From positions 756,501-820,500 of the forward strand of contig JBAMJR010000070.1 of NCBI GenBank assembly GCA_038501785.1: a DNA stretch of 64,000 bases. Reading direction: 5' to 3'. A program made the translations under genes and the position numbers. Of the stretch, positions 23,520 to 35,800 are shown piece by piece. Under the pieces are notes generated by a model, which had not been told where the DNA came from, did not search any database, and worked only from the letters and a program-made list of their open reading frames with translations. Position 1 is the stretch's first letter. Every line of letters begins with the position of its first letter. The DNA is from Myoxocephalus aenaeus. Taxonomy: Eukaryota; Chordata; Actinopteri; Perciformes; Cottidae.

Positions 23520-23960
23520 TTGCAGCACCTGACACCCGCCGGCGTGCACTCTGCTGCAGCACAAACACTCCCGGGCGGACTACACTTTGCTTAAAAGCGC
23601 AATAACCCGTGCATTAGTGCGGTAGTACGCACAATGGCACGCAACGGCTGGACTGCGTAAAAAGAACAGCAAAGTTTCCGACTGTCGGCTCTCCTACCTT
23701 TTCACTGCCTCTGCCCGGGCGTCGGAGAGACAAGTTTATTCCGTCTGTATGTAAACTTTACTTCTATTCCTCGGCGGAGCCATGCCTCGAGACATTCTTC
23801 AGATCCATCGCCTGTTCTGCAGAGCCGCGTCCCCGCTCACACACACACACACACACAGGCTGCACAGCGCTCGCGCAGCCAGCTCGCTCCAGCAGGCACC
23901 TACACGTAAACTGAGCCCCTCCAGCGGTGACATCACGACTCACTATGGCAACTCTGACTC
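23520..23960 (-). promoter_or_regulatory. CpG-rich block, candidate internal promoter of kiaa1217
   Basis: A local rise in G+C and CpG stands out from AT-rich surroundings. On the minus strand it ends GCAGTGAAAAG followed by a donor-like GTAGGAG at about 23698. It contains a CRE-like TGACATCA (23928-23935) and a GTTGCCATAG X-box-like half site just upstream. Two short open frames starting near 23809 and 23794 end before the donor, so an exon here would be untranslated or carry only short upstream frames. A transcript starting here would skip coding exons 1 and 2. A plus-strand promoter is equally possible. Confidence 0.35.
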
Positions 23961-24068
23961 CACCCCAGTTCAGAGCTGAATTTACCTGTCAGACTACCTC
24001 AAGCTCACAACAAACTCTTCCCTCCATTTCCCTCCGCGCGCACAGATCATCCATAGATACTTGATGGT

Positions 24069-24072
<4 letters not shown>

Positions 24073-24140
<68 letters not shown>
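24073..24140. repeat. (CT)n microsatellite
   Basis: Pure CT run of about 68 bp, followed by a short CATA repeat. It lies just upstream, on the minus strand, of the CpG-rich block. Confidence 0.98.
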
Positions 24141-24143
<3 letters not shown>

Positions 24144-25740
24144 CATACATACTCACACAAAAACACAGTTGAGTTGATAGGTTTGGAGCAACATAACACA
24201 GCATCCCTGCTGACAGATAATACCCATGCAAATGGGAAGGGTTCACGATCACTTCCTGGCGAAAAGGGTTCACTTTGCATGTGTGCAGGCTGTGTGGGCT
24301 GGTCTGAGAGCAGCACACAAAATTCCTCCTGCACAATGCCTCGTACCACTGCCTGGAGCTCCCCTGTGGCTCAGTGCCAATCTCATCATTACCTCAATTG
24401 TTTTGGCTACAAAGCCAGCTTGCCCCTCCCTTTTGTCTCCTCTGACCCAGAGCAAACAAGCAGACAATGACCAGGTGAGCCGAATGTCCTGGTCGTGACT
24501 CCCTCTGTGTCGGCCCCTCCCCCCATCAACTTACTTGACTTCAAAAAGACTTTACGATGAGTAAATGCTCCAAAACAGCATTATGACGTGGATACTTAAT
24601 ACGCCATACTGTCGTATATAATAAACGAAGCAGTCTGAAGCTTTAGGCAAGTCCAATTATGGCAAAACAGGCGTGAGAGTGTGCGGACAATTCAAACTTT
24701 TCACGTGTTTTCTACTCCTTCACAAAAACACCACATTGCGGTTTCACAGCAGCTGTGGGAGGGAAACGTGACAGGCAGATTTATAGGATCGACTTCACAT
24801 TTAACCCGCGGCAAAAAAGGGAGAGGAGAAAATAGTTTTGCTGCAATGTTACTTCAGTCTGCAGAGGAACATAAAAATACCTCAATGTGACCATATAAGA
24901 GCACTTAGAAGTTCACATGTGAGTCTGTCATGAACGGCATTATGTATCTTGTAATGTGTACTTCTAGCTTTGTTGTCATGTCAAATAATTAGTTCAACAT
25001 CTATGAGAAAACATGTCTGATGCTTTCTGCCAAGACTTAATTAAAACCTCTGTCATATGTGAATAGTAAACATTTAGCTGGAGCCAGCAGCATTTCGTCT
25101 TTGTCCATTAGAGTAACACAATCCATGCACCAGTTCCTCCTCAACTCCCTAATCAATTAACATGTTGTACCTTGTTTCTCTAATCTGGATACAAACTGCA
25201 GTTTATAAACAACGATGTGCCATCGTACAGGCCGATTCATTTGAAGCTAAGCTAACCGGTTGCTAGCACCAGCTACATATTTAGCGTACAAACTTCAGAG
25301 TGGTATCTACTCTTCCAATTCTTCGCAAAAAAGGGTTAGGTTGTCTATTTATTTGAGTTATAGTTGTATCGCAATTGAATTGGCGGATGTAGGATGAATT
25401 AGTGTCAGATTAAATTGAACAATAATGTGAAATTATAGTAAATATAGCTGCTGCAGTGGCAAATATAATATATTAAAGGAGACATAGCACGAAAGACTAT
25501 ATTGAACAGACAGGTATTGTACAGACTTCAAAGAATAAATAATTATTAGACATTTTAAACTCACAACAGCTGCTTCCATTTAGAAACAAGGTGGATGGAG
25601 TTTGCAGGCCATAAAACAAAAACAATGCCCTGAAAGATGCTAAAACGTTCGTGGTAGATCTGTGGGTTATCATTTGATTCATTTTTTAAATATATTTATA
25701 CTAAGACAAACGACAACATTGCCTCTCTCAACCCACTGAC

Positions 25741-26027
25741 CTGCTCTCGCAGCCTTTCCTGGTGGCCCATGATCGCTGAGGCATGATGGGGGTATTTCTG
25801 CTTCAGATGCTCCAGGAAAGCCTCCCTCTTCTTGTCCATGTCTGGCGGCTGCATAGCCAGGATCTCTCGAGAGCCACGGGCTCCCCCTAACGTGTGCCTA
25901 CGAGGGACAGTGCGGCTGCCTTTGGCGTCCCCTTTTGAAGGGGCCGTCCCATTTGGGGAGGCCTGTCTGCGGCTTACGTGCTGGGCGTCCTCCGAGGAGG
26001 TTACCTTCAGGTTGCTCTTGCTTTGTT
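25741..26027 (-). CDS. kiaa1217: KIAA1217 homologue, coding exon 2 (RRHTLGG / KREAFLEHLKQKYPHHA region)
   Basis: An exon of 287 bp: two bases completing codon 111, then 95 codons (about residues 112-206). The acceptor is a pyrimidine-rich tract ending CAG at 26030-26028. The donor is CAG|GTCAGT at 25740, and the exon ends in phase 0. After a Ser/Lys-rich stretch comes RRHTLGGARGSREILAMQ, then MDKKREAFLEHLKQKYPHHA and IMGHQERLREQ. This is the conserved block near the N-terminus of KIAA1217. The SRCIN1 paralogue has a clearly more divergent version (KRDAFMDHLKSKYPQHA). The charged segment is probably helical. The family is a set of cytoskeletal adaptor proteins, and mouse Skt is needed for normal intervertebral discs. 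The exon is isolated, with 37 kb of intron on its 5' side and 16 kb on its 3' side. Confidence 0.95.
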
Positions 26028-26840
26028 CTGAGGGGGCAGAGGGGACAGAGAGGCAAGGGGTCAAAACAGATGTGCTGTGCTGATGTTTTGACAGCAAGGA
26101 CGTGTGTGTGTGTGTGTGTATGTTGTCATTCCAGAGGTCATGAAGAGGGCACGTCAGGGCAAATTCAACCATCTGAGACCTAACACTTGAACAAAGTGGA
26201 TATAATTCAGACTGTGAGCTCTGCTCTTTTAGTATACTCCATTCAAGAAAGTAAATAAAGATCAAACTAACAGACTGCATATGCACAATCATGTTAATAT
26301 TCTCTCCAGAAGCAACGCTGAGATAAACATATGCCGTTGACCCAGTTCATTATATATTCATGCTGTTTTACATCGGCACTAAATCCATAATTTAATCTGA
26401 CAATACAAAAGCCAAGGATATCCGTTAATGTAAGAACACAAATGGAGAAACTCAGAAACGATACCCAGAGCATCTGTTTATGCATCCAGAGCCTTGCAAA
26501 AAAGTAAAAATGAGCAAAGACTGCTTGATACAATACATTTAATTGAAGGTTGACACTTTAATTAAAAATCCTTTTAAGTAAATGTCTTTTGTTACTTTTT
26601 AAAAAGGCTTGAGCCATACTTAAACTGCAATTGGCAAGTTGTTCCCTTTCATCACATACACAAATACTTTCTTAAACAAAAGAGGTGTTGGAGATGGATA
26701 TTTTATTTTAGGGAAGAATAAATACAACCTCTTTAGGCACAAAAACATTGTTGGACTCTGTTATCTTATTAAATCAATCAGTGCCCGGGGAATAAATAAA
26801 TAATCCATCAATCTGACATCTTTCCTGTGAGATTCTGCAA

Positions 26841-26920
26841 GAGAGGAGCGGAGAAGAGAAGAGAGGAGAAGACAAGACAAGACAAGAGAAGAGAAGAGAA
26901 AATAGAAGAGAGAAGAGAAA
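26841..26920. repeat. Imperfect (AAGAG)n / (AAGAC)n purine tract
   Basis: About 80 bp of pentanucleotide-like GAGAA and GACAA units, strongly strand-biased for purines on the plus strand. Confidence 0.9.
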
Positions 26921-27895
26921 ATATGGATGGAAGCAAAGAAAGCCTTGTTTTCTAGACAGGCAGGTAGAGCTATAATGTGTACCTTTCAGAGGGTAATGAC
27001 GGAAAATAAAGGACCTCTTATTGAGTTCAGCTCCTCAACAGTTGAAGATGGATGTTTCAAGTGATTTTCCACTATCGTGGGTTGTTTAATATGGCTTTTC
27101 TTTTCTTTTTTGAAAGCATGCTGTGTGCTTGTCAAAGACATGCTGGGACTGAGAGGGAGGTAATGTAATCTACCGCTTTCACCTGCAGATCTTATGTAGA
27201 AAAAAAACACACAAAGAAAATAATCAAAGTGGTGGAGCGTCAAGATTAAGCTTTGTCACCAGCACCATCAGCCCAAACCCCCACACCTCTCAAGTTCAGA
27301 GCTGCAGTAGTCTCATGTACTTCCAATCCTATTTTTAACTCCCAAACAGTTTCCCCACTGCTAACCAAATTACACTCAGCAGACAGAACAGACTCAAACC
27401 TCTAAAGGATCAGAATTAATTTGCGGGTGGCACGTCAGAAAGCTCATTACCTTCCCCAAGTGAACAATCTTTGTCTTCATCTGCTATTTCCTCTTCCATT
27501 GCACTTTAGGATCAACACACACAGCGGCGGTGAAGGAGTAAGACTCGGGGAATCAGCTAACGGCTTGCTTAGAGATTCCAGACGTGGCTCACGTGGAAAA
27601 AGGGGGCTTGAGATAGGCCCTGCCCCGCAGCCCCAGGATAGACTGGTGGGGATTTAGAAAGTCAACTGCATTCCAGGACCCAGAGCGACTAGCCCCTCGC
27701 CCTCAGGCTAAAAGCTCTTCTGCTACCATGGAGCGGTCATAGGCTGAATGTAAATGTGTCTGAGAGAGACAGACAGTATAAAGAGCATTGCAGAAGGAGA
27801 TACAGACAACAAACACGTTATCTCGTCTTAAAACTAGACTCTGAGAACTAACAGGTGTCAGTCAAACTGTCTGACACACACATACTGTATATACT

Positions 27896-27921
27896 CACAC
27901 ACACACACACACACACACACA
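27896..27921. repeat. (CA)n microsatellite
   Basis: CA run of about 25 bp. Confidence 0.95.
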
Positions 27922-28999
27922 GCCATACACACAGTCTATTCTTTATCAGGTCTTTGTTTGCAAGCTGTCTCTTGTTTAACTCTCAATCCCCACAGAGGGG
28001 CCCACCAGACACTAGCATGCATCCAAATGTGTCATAGCCTACTTCTGAGCCACATCCAAACTGCTCTCAGCGCATGGCAGCCAGCTAATATGAGATGGAG
28101 TTATCTGATCAACACCACTGTCTCAGACAAGTAACTGTCCTGCAGGCGGTGTTGTTTCCAGTTAGGAACCTCACAGGAGACATCAGTCTTTGTGTTTGTT
28201 GCTTCTTCAGGGTTTATTAAAAGCAACACTGTCCTATTTGCCTGACAGTTAGCAAACATGCTCGCCGACTATATATATTGTGCAAACATGCCAGCACCTA
28301 AACGTCTAGAGCCGACATATATGTGTGTGTGTTTATGTAAAGGAAGACACAGGGGGGCTGCGAGTCTGCATGAGATCATTTCATGCAGCTGCTGATGTAA
28401 GTGACCTGATCTAAATGTGCAAGAAGAAGGCGCAAATTGTCATACCTTAACAGGAAAACGTGAGGGGATCAATGGCCTAGTTTGTGGGCCATGTAATTGA
28501 AAGTGGTGGGGTGAGCGCATGAACAAACACAATGCTGCAGCTGACGGACAGTGTCTAACATATGGAGACAAGTCTGCTTCCACCCACTGTCTGCTCTCAC
28601 CCGCTCACGTGCTCAGGCTCCCAGCCACAATAGGCAGACAGTTAACTGGCCAATAGACAGGGATCATGTCAATATACTGCAGCACTGAGTTAGTGCCATG
28701 CTATGCTAACACTCTTTACATAGTTATGCTCATTCAACTCTTGGAGTTGTTTTGTGAGGAAACGTAATTTCCTTTTTCTTTGTTGCACAAGCCACCTCAT
28801 CTCCTTCTGCATATATTAGTAAATTCCTACGTTTCCCAGAACTATACGCAACACGACCCAGAGAGCAGGCTTGAACATGCTCAGCAGTGGCTATATGAGC
28901 AGATGGATAGAGCAATAACAACTATCCTCTAGTTTTTGCTTTTGCTTGAACAGTTACATGAAATATTTGACAATATAAAATCCAAAGTCAACCCATAGA

Positions 29000-29309
29000 G
29001 CGTCAAATATGGTCAACTGAAATTCTTGAGTTTTCATCACAGCCATGGCAGCCAGAGCAGTTAGTGACACGCACATCATCACACCCAACCAAGAGGTCAG
29101 CCTTCAGCCAGCCCTCAGTCATAATTAAAGCAGCTCTTCCAAACCAGGAATTACACTCTGTGGTCTTAACAACCCGCCTCGATGCACTTTTACCATCAGC
29201 ATTTCGGGCCCCAAAAAACACTTGCAGAGAGTCACAAAAGTGAATTGTGTCTCGGCCCAACACATTTTCCACTGGGGATGAATAAAGTATCTATCTATCT
29301 ATCTATCTT
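29000..29309 (+). mobile_element. LINE 3' end fragment with TATC tail
   Basis: A moderately GC-rich segment ends in CACTGGGGATGAATAAAGTA followed by (TCTA)n at 29288-29309. A GGGGAT(T/G)AATAAAGTATCTATC ending is a well-known fish non-LTR element tail. The 5' limit is approximate. Confidence 0.65.
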
Positions 29310-30430
29310 AAGAATGTCGCTCTCTCTTTATTCAGCTGCCAGTGCTGAATAAATGGCGGTCCCCTCAGTTGAACGACACCATGAAACACTGGCCCGTGAG
29401 CACCCAGGTCTGATGAGGAGCGGGGCCTCCTGCTGTTTGCAGTTACTTTCTGATTGTCACTTATTTATGGAGGAATGTATCCCTGTGCGCACTCCCACTC
29501 TCCCCTACTATTACGGTCCCATAACTATGCAGTTAGACACAAAGCCCTGTTGTGTGCAATAAAAGCAGAGCTCACATAACGATACCCTGAAGCCATGAAT
29601 AGTGATACACATAACAACGCTGGTCCACTGAGGCTCCGACTGTATTTTTATTAGGTAGAAGTTATCGGGATATCACATGATCTGTTCAAGTGGAACTGAG
29701 CCCTGTGTACAAAAATGATCTTATTTGAATGTGATAAGAATACATTAAGCTTCAATACATATAATGTCCAGTTTAGCATGATTTGGACTGAGACTTTAAA
29801 TCTTGTTTGAAACAATGCTGCCAGGGGGATGAAATAATAATGGCTCATTAAAAGATTTCTACTCATACCGGTCGGTCCATCGCTTTGGTCCAGACGGAAA
29901 TACTTTCACAAATATCCCGTGACGTTTCCTTTTGCATCACCATGAGTTGGACTTTGCGGTTGTTATTCTTGACAACTATGGGATGTATTGTAGTGGTGGG
30001 AATTACAAATCACTTTCATTTGAATCTTTTCATTCAGTTCATTTAAAATATTCAGAGTCACTGATTATATAATGATGTAAGCTTTTTTCAAATATAATTA
30101 ACCGCATGTTAGCATGCACATAATAGCATTTAGCTCAAAGCACTCCTTGTACAACATCAAAAAGTCACCTTTTGTGGCTGTCGACAACGTCCTAAAATAA
30201 AATAGGGAACTATTGGCTATGTGTTTCAAAAACATCTTGAAGTAAATTGTTTAGCAAAGTGAAATAGTCTAATTTCATTCAATTGTTTTACAACAAGAAT
30301 CATGGCTTGTTAAACTGCTAAACAACTGGCGACATATTTACCCAGCATCTTTGTTTTCCCATCAGCTGTCAGACCGAGACCACCTGATTCCGTGCCCTTC
30401 ACTTATCTGGTTACTCTCTTCCGCCCACAG

Positions 30431-30583
30431 TCAGCGCTGCACACTGACCCTGCCAAGCTACGGGAGAAGGCTAATGTGTGAGCGTCTGTGGAGGTGACCC
30501 GCTCAAAGCCCACAGAAAAAGACGTAGATTTCTACACCGACCTGTCACTGATTGCTGATCTGACAGATAAGCTCCTTCCGCAG
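30431..30583 (+). pseudogene. Exon-like segment with one in-frame TGA, family not recognised
   Basis: A 153-bp segment (51 codons, phase 0 to 0) preceded by a pyrimidine-rich acceptor (TCTCTTCCGCCCACAG, ending at 30430) and followed by CCGCAG|GTAACT. The translation begins SALHTDPAKLREKANV, has TGA as codon 17 (30479-30481), then runs on with ASVEVTRSKPTEKDVDFYTD and LSLIADLTDKLLPQ. The composition and hydrophobic spacing look like real protein rather than intron noise, and the frame is otherwise open. I do not recognise the family. It lies on the strand opposite kiaa1217, deep in intron 1, and I saw no partner exons nearby. It could be a broken exon duplicated from another gene, an exon of a nested gene, or chance. 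No function is claimed. Confidence 0.35.
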
Positions 30584-30647
30584 GTAACTGACACCAGAGT
30601 TCCAAAAATGCCCCCGCAATGCAGACTGGCCACATTTTTCACAACAA

Positions 30648-30750
<103 letters not shown>

Positions 30751-33351
30751 AAACGGAAATATTTCACTTTCAATCTGGGTATCTGTTTCACTCTTTGCAT
30801 GTTCAAGTCATAAAAAACTAAAATGTTCAAGGATGTCGACACTTCAGAATTTTGCACACAATGGGAAAAACACGACACACGTGTGAAAGTGATTCTTTAC
30901 AAAGAGAAAGGTGAAATAGGAACCTTTAGGTGGGAGGGATTTCATTTCTAGTTTCTCCTCAGGCTCGCTGCCAAGGAAAATTGTCCGCATATGAAATCCA
31001 CCAATCAGAGAGAGCATCGTGAATGAGGCGACCTTTACCCCCAAGTCCTCCCCTCCAAAAGGCCGTGGATCAGTGCTGCTTTGTTTTGATTTTTGGGAGG
31101 TTGATTATATGACTTTCAGGTCACAAAGTCACGATTCCTGGAGGACAGCAGGCTGCTGTTTTGTCTTGCTATGCTGTATTAGCACAGAACTGGCCTTAAT
31201 GAATTCAATATGGTTGTCAAACAATTCTTGCTCTTCTTAACAAAAAAACACCCACTCCTACATATTTCTTCATGGTTGAACCACATCCTTCTCCTCTCTC
31301 TGTGTTTACGTGACCTGTTGATTCAAGAGTGAAGTCCACAATGCGCATGTGTACTGTGAGAGCATTCACCCGGAGCCCACTGGCACTGTTATACTGTGAA
31401 CTACAGCACAGTCAACAGATACCATCAGCTCTGAACTGTCTCCTCACATAGCTGTCCCATAAAAAGCACAACTGTCCACTCCCTCAGGAATAAAATACCA
31501 CGAAATAAAGCACCGCACATGAATTGTACACAGTGAAGCTGACAAATTAACCCTCATTAGTGGCTAAAACTCTTGACTGCTCAGCACATGACTGGATTTC
31601 CCCCTGCTACTTTAAATCTCTTCTTCGTCTTCATCTTCACTATCTTTCTGCCTGTCTTTCCCACCTTTTATCCCCTTAATGAGACATCTCCCGGCTGCCC
31701 TGCAACTGTTAATGAGCGTACGTCTCCCCACCCAGTTGGCTTAGACCACCGCAACATCTGTCTCAGCTCAGGCTTGTGGACACCCACAGCTCTGTGGTAC
31801 ACACACTGATTGTGATGCACGTCTCAATTAAGATACACGTGCGTACAGTATGTGTGGATACAGTAAGAATGCGCGTATGCGTGTAGTCAGACACACAGGC
31901 CCGTCCGGACTTTCCGCTCTGGTGAAGCTTTATAAACAGACAGGGCTGCCAGCCTGACCGGCAATCCGCCAAAAGATATGAGTTACAGACATGTGGTCTG
32001 GTGTGCAAGTGTCGGTGTCAGCGATGGGAATAGTAGCAGTGGTGGGGTGAGCAGATGTGATATCAAAACAGCGATGGAACTGCAGAGAATTTGACAGCCT
32101 AACATTGCAAAATAAAAGTTAAACACATATATATATATATATTTCAATCACACAGGGGACTCCCAGTGTGAGGCTCTTAACTGTAGCTGGGGTCAATGAA
32201 GCACGACAAATTGATTTTTGCTGTGCTTTGCTTCCAAGCGGAATTGCTTATCCTAAGACTTGTAGATCTTTAACTAAAGTGAAAAAGTTAACACCTTTAC
32301 TGAATGGACTACAACTTCGAAAAGGTTTGACTCATTGGACCAGGGGAAATCACTCTTTACAAGTCTGCAAATAAATATTTTCGCTCTGTCTCCCTCAGCC
32401 CTCCTTCCTCTGCTTTTTTTCTCCAGCTATTGTAAACAAGCTAACAGGAGCTGAGAGAGGAGCCATCGGCAGAGCGGGCTTGTTAGTTCTGATACTTGCT
32501 GTTAAGACAGCCAGAGGACAACTCAAACAAACAGCTTCGTTTATTGGCCAGCTCCATTCATCAGCACAGACGCTGTGCCTTTCTACCCCTCTCTGACGCA
32601 CATCTGGCCCGGATAAATCAGTTGTTGCTGTATGTTTGAGATGCACTGCATTTTCATCACACCAGGGGGTGCTGTGGAAGATGCACCGGGCATGATGTGG
32701 AACCATTAGGGGGGATTTGTGCGTGTGTGTGAGTGTGTGCGCGTGCGTGTGTATGTGTGTGAAAGAGACTATAAGAGGAAAGTGTGTTTGTGTGGCTCCT
32801 CAATCTTGCACAAGGAAGTAAGCTCCAGCATATTTCCTTTGTCGTTTATTAACCGAGACACTAAGTGCTGCTTAATGAACCGGTGTGTTTGTTAGTGTGT
32901 CTCTGTGTGTGTGTGTGCACACAAGCGCACATGTGTTTGCCAGTAAACCCCAGCAGTGTGTACACTTCATTAACTCGTGGCTAGAGTAGGTGTAAGTCAA
33001 CCTAGACACCGGCTCAGATGTCTGCGGGTCTCCCTTGACAACCGTCACTGGGCCAACAGCGAGGCCGGTGGCGTCCTGAGGGGGAGGCACCAGTTGCAGC
33101 TGGGAAGAGGACATCATGCTACCTCTTCTCCCCTGACTCAGAAACTTTTTCTTTGAAATCTGATTCAGTCCGGGTCACGGGCTGCAACTTTTCCGAGGAC
33201 CAAGAATCTCCCGAGGAGATCCGCCCTGAACTCTCTCCCTGGATAACCGATGAGAGAGCACTGGGCTAGAAACTATTTCATTGCAGTTCATTTCATCCCA
33301 CCAAGTCCCCGGTGGGAGTGACTCATCTGTTTAACAGCCTACCGAGTGTGA

Positions 33352-33430
33352 CTAGGGCTGGGTATCATTTACATTTTTTCACCCTAGTGCCGATTCCGTA
33401 TTTGAGTTTCAATACCAATACAGTATGATT
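33352..33430. repeat. hAT-type terminal fragment
   Basis: CTAGGGCTGGGTATCATTTA followed by a C-rich, AATACCAATAC-containing tail resembles the AGGGCTGGGTATCG end of fish hAT relics. No second end was found. Confidence 0.4.
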
Positions 33431-35674
33431 TTTTTTTGCCAGGCGAGTGACAGGCATGGCAGTTGTTACATTACATTTCCTCGAACCATAGAGGTAAATA
33501 TTAGAATTGCCACTCAGTAACGCGCTATACAATTTAACACCAGCACAAAATGCAGCCTCCAGTTTGGATATAAAGCTTAATAAACACCTCAACACAAAAA
33601 CTGATCATTCTAACACCCATGCAGGGCTGCAGTATGCATGCAGACTAATGGCTAGATGGTTAACAAAATATCAACTGACTGCATGGGACTCTGGCCATGG
33701 GATCTGGACTCGCAGTACAGACTGTCCATCAGTCAGCAGAATGTTGCCTGTTGGTATTTATATAGTATACATAACAGGAAACTGCAAGTGAGGAAAAGTT
33801 GAATTCTCAGGCCTCTCTCCAACTGTGTGCTTGTTGATAAGATATCTCCTATCTATTTTGGCAAGTTCTCTCTGTCAACAAATTCAAAACAAGTGCACAC
33901 AGCAGAAATGCACTTGTGATACCAACATACATGCAAAAAGGCACATAAACACAAGCACATACAGTATGCCTCCAGTAAATTATCAAGGAAGGCACCTGCT
34001 CTTCTTATCTGGTGATAATTAGATGGTAATAATTAGATGTAAGACAGACGTCGATGAAGACGCACTAGAGATTTCACAGCAAAGTTCTCAGCAAATTTAA
34101 GCAGCTTTGGTCCCTTTTGCTGCAGCGAGTTAACTATGCGTTCAGCCTACATATGCCTTTCAATATGCCTGCTCTCCCACAAGTTTATAAAAAAGTGATT
34201 GCGCTGCAAGTGACTCTCTTCATAGTGATAAGCAGCTTAGGTCCTGGACTGGGCCAGCCAGTCAATGATGTGTTTCTCACTTTTCCCTCCCTGCACTGCC
34301 TATCTCCTTCTCTCCTGTTTCCTCTGCATGCTAGCACAGCACAACTAACATAAACGTAAAGTGTATCACTACACAATAGCTCAGGAAAGTCATAATAAAT
34401 GAAATGCTGAAAAAAAAAAAAATCTGCTTTTGTAAATTCACTGTATGACATTAGGATTGAGGATAAAGGTGTATTATATCCCAATGTACAGCTCAAACGC
34501 CTAAAAACTGCACTGCTCCGCTTGTGTTACACTGTCCAAGTGTCTCCAACTGTGTGCGTCAGAGAGCTGATGAAACCGAGTGGCTGCATGAGGTCCTGCT
34601 TTGGAGCGGTGAGTGCTGCTGGAGCTGATAAGTGATGCAGGTGGTGGAGGGATGTGAAATAGGCCCCGTTCAGGGGGAGCCACTCTGAGAATCCTGGGAA
34701 CACTAGTGCCTCTGTCCCAGTCTTTATCTGTGAAACCTGCTGTGTGCTGTCCGTGCGTCCATGGCTGTGTGTCCCAGTGTAGATGTGTGCGTATGTGTGG
34801 GTCAGTGGGTGGACTGCTTCCAAGCTTAAGGCTCTGTGGAAGCAGAAGGAGCTGAAAGGTTTGTAAATGTGGCCAGACCTATTCAAATGCATGCATAAAC
34901 TGAAATGGCGTAGGCTAAGCGCAACCCACCCTCCCTCCTCAACCCTCAGTGTAAAAAAAACGAGAATGTTTGAGAACTGTCAGAGCATATTACTTAGTTG
35001 AATCACATGAATGCAGAGGATCAAGTTGATGGAAAGAAACAACACAAGCTTTATTATAGTGTGGTTGCAGCAACTTTCCCATGTGAGAGGAGGAGAAAAA
35101 GTGAGTGCCTGCCAAGTTTAATAGTTTAATCACAGTGGGGCCATAATGCACAGCAAGGTCACGGGTGTATGGATGGCAGAGGAGTGTGTGGGCACAAGTC
35201 TAACTGCACAATGCCAGTGATTGATTTTACTCTGTGCACATGAAATAGTTACCCGGCATCATATTGTCTCCTATAGTGTTATTGGCCTCTGTACTGTAAT
35301 CAACCCTTACTCCCTGCAGCACAGCAGGCTAATTTAAAGGCCTGAACCATAACAATTGAAGAGTGGATGCAACAGGAAAGGTATTGGGATTATTTATGAC
35401 GGAGGCAACTAAAGTCACAACTTTAAAGCTGCTGTAATCAATGTATTTATAGTTACAATGGATCAAACGACTACATGTAATGTTAAAGGGGTCACTCACA
35501 GTGGCAAGACCTCAGAGAATTGGCACCTGACTCTCCAGTTCCCTTCAGAGTCTTTCATCTTATTGTCTTGACCCACGACTACTTTTTTGGATTCTCATCA
35601 GCCTTGTTTCTAGATGCAGGTGGCCTCTGTCCCACCCCAGCACCAGACAACATTAGCGAGTGAACATAAGGGGG

Positions 35675-35800
35675 GCATTTAACAGCTAAAGAGATAATAT
35701 TTCCTACAGGAGTTAGTGGAAGACAGAGCTAAAAGGAGACTGGAAATAAAGCTTATATCGGAAGGCTCTCAAATGTTTTGTTGGATGTAAATAAGAAATA
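35675..35800. repeat. Fish interspersed repeat fragment
   Basis: TTTAACAGCTAAAGAGATAA, ATTTCCTACAGGAGTTAGTG and GAGCTAAAAGGAGACTGGAA resemble a common fish repeat that contains a TTAGCAGCTAAAGAGCC motif. A second fragment of the same family is near 38090-38215. Confidence 0.45.

Noticed and set aside
23763..23810. Short ATG frames (MDLKNV.. and MSRGMAPP..) in the CpG-rich block
   Set aside because: Both end in stop codons before the donor at about 23698, so they cannot give an alternative N-terminus of kiaa1217.
24226..24476. Plus-strand frame reaching a CAG|GTGAGC donor
   Set aside because: No recognisable protein, no acceptor or start context, and no partner exon was seen. A single donor match is not enough.
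29288..29309. Possible CRISPR-like array in TATC or other short tandem repeats
   Set aside because: These are simple microsatellites without spacers, in an animal genome.
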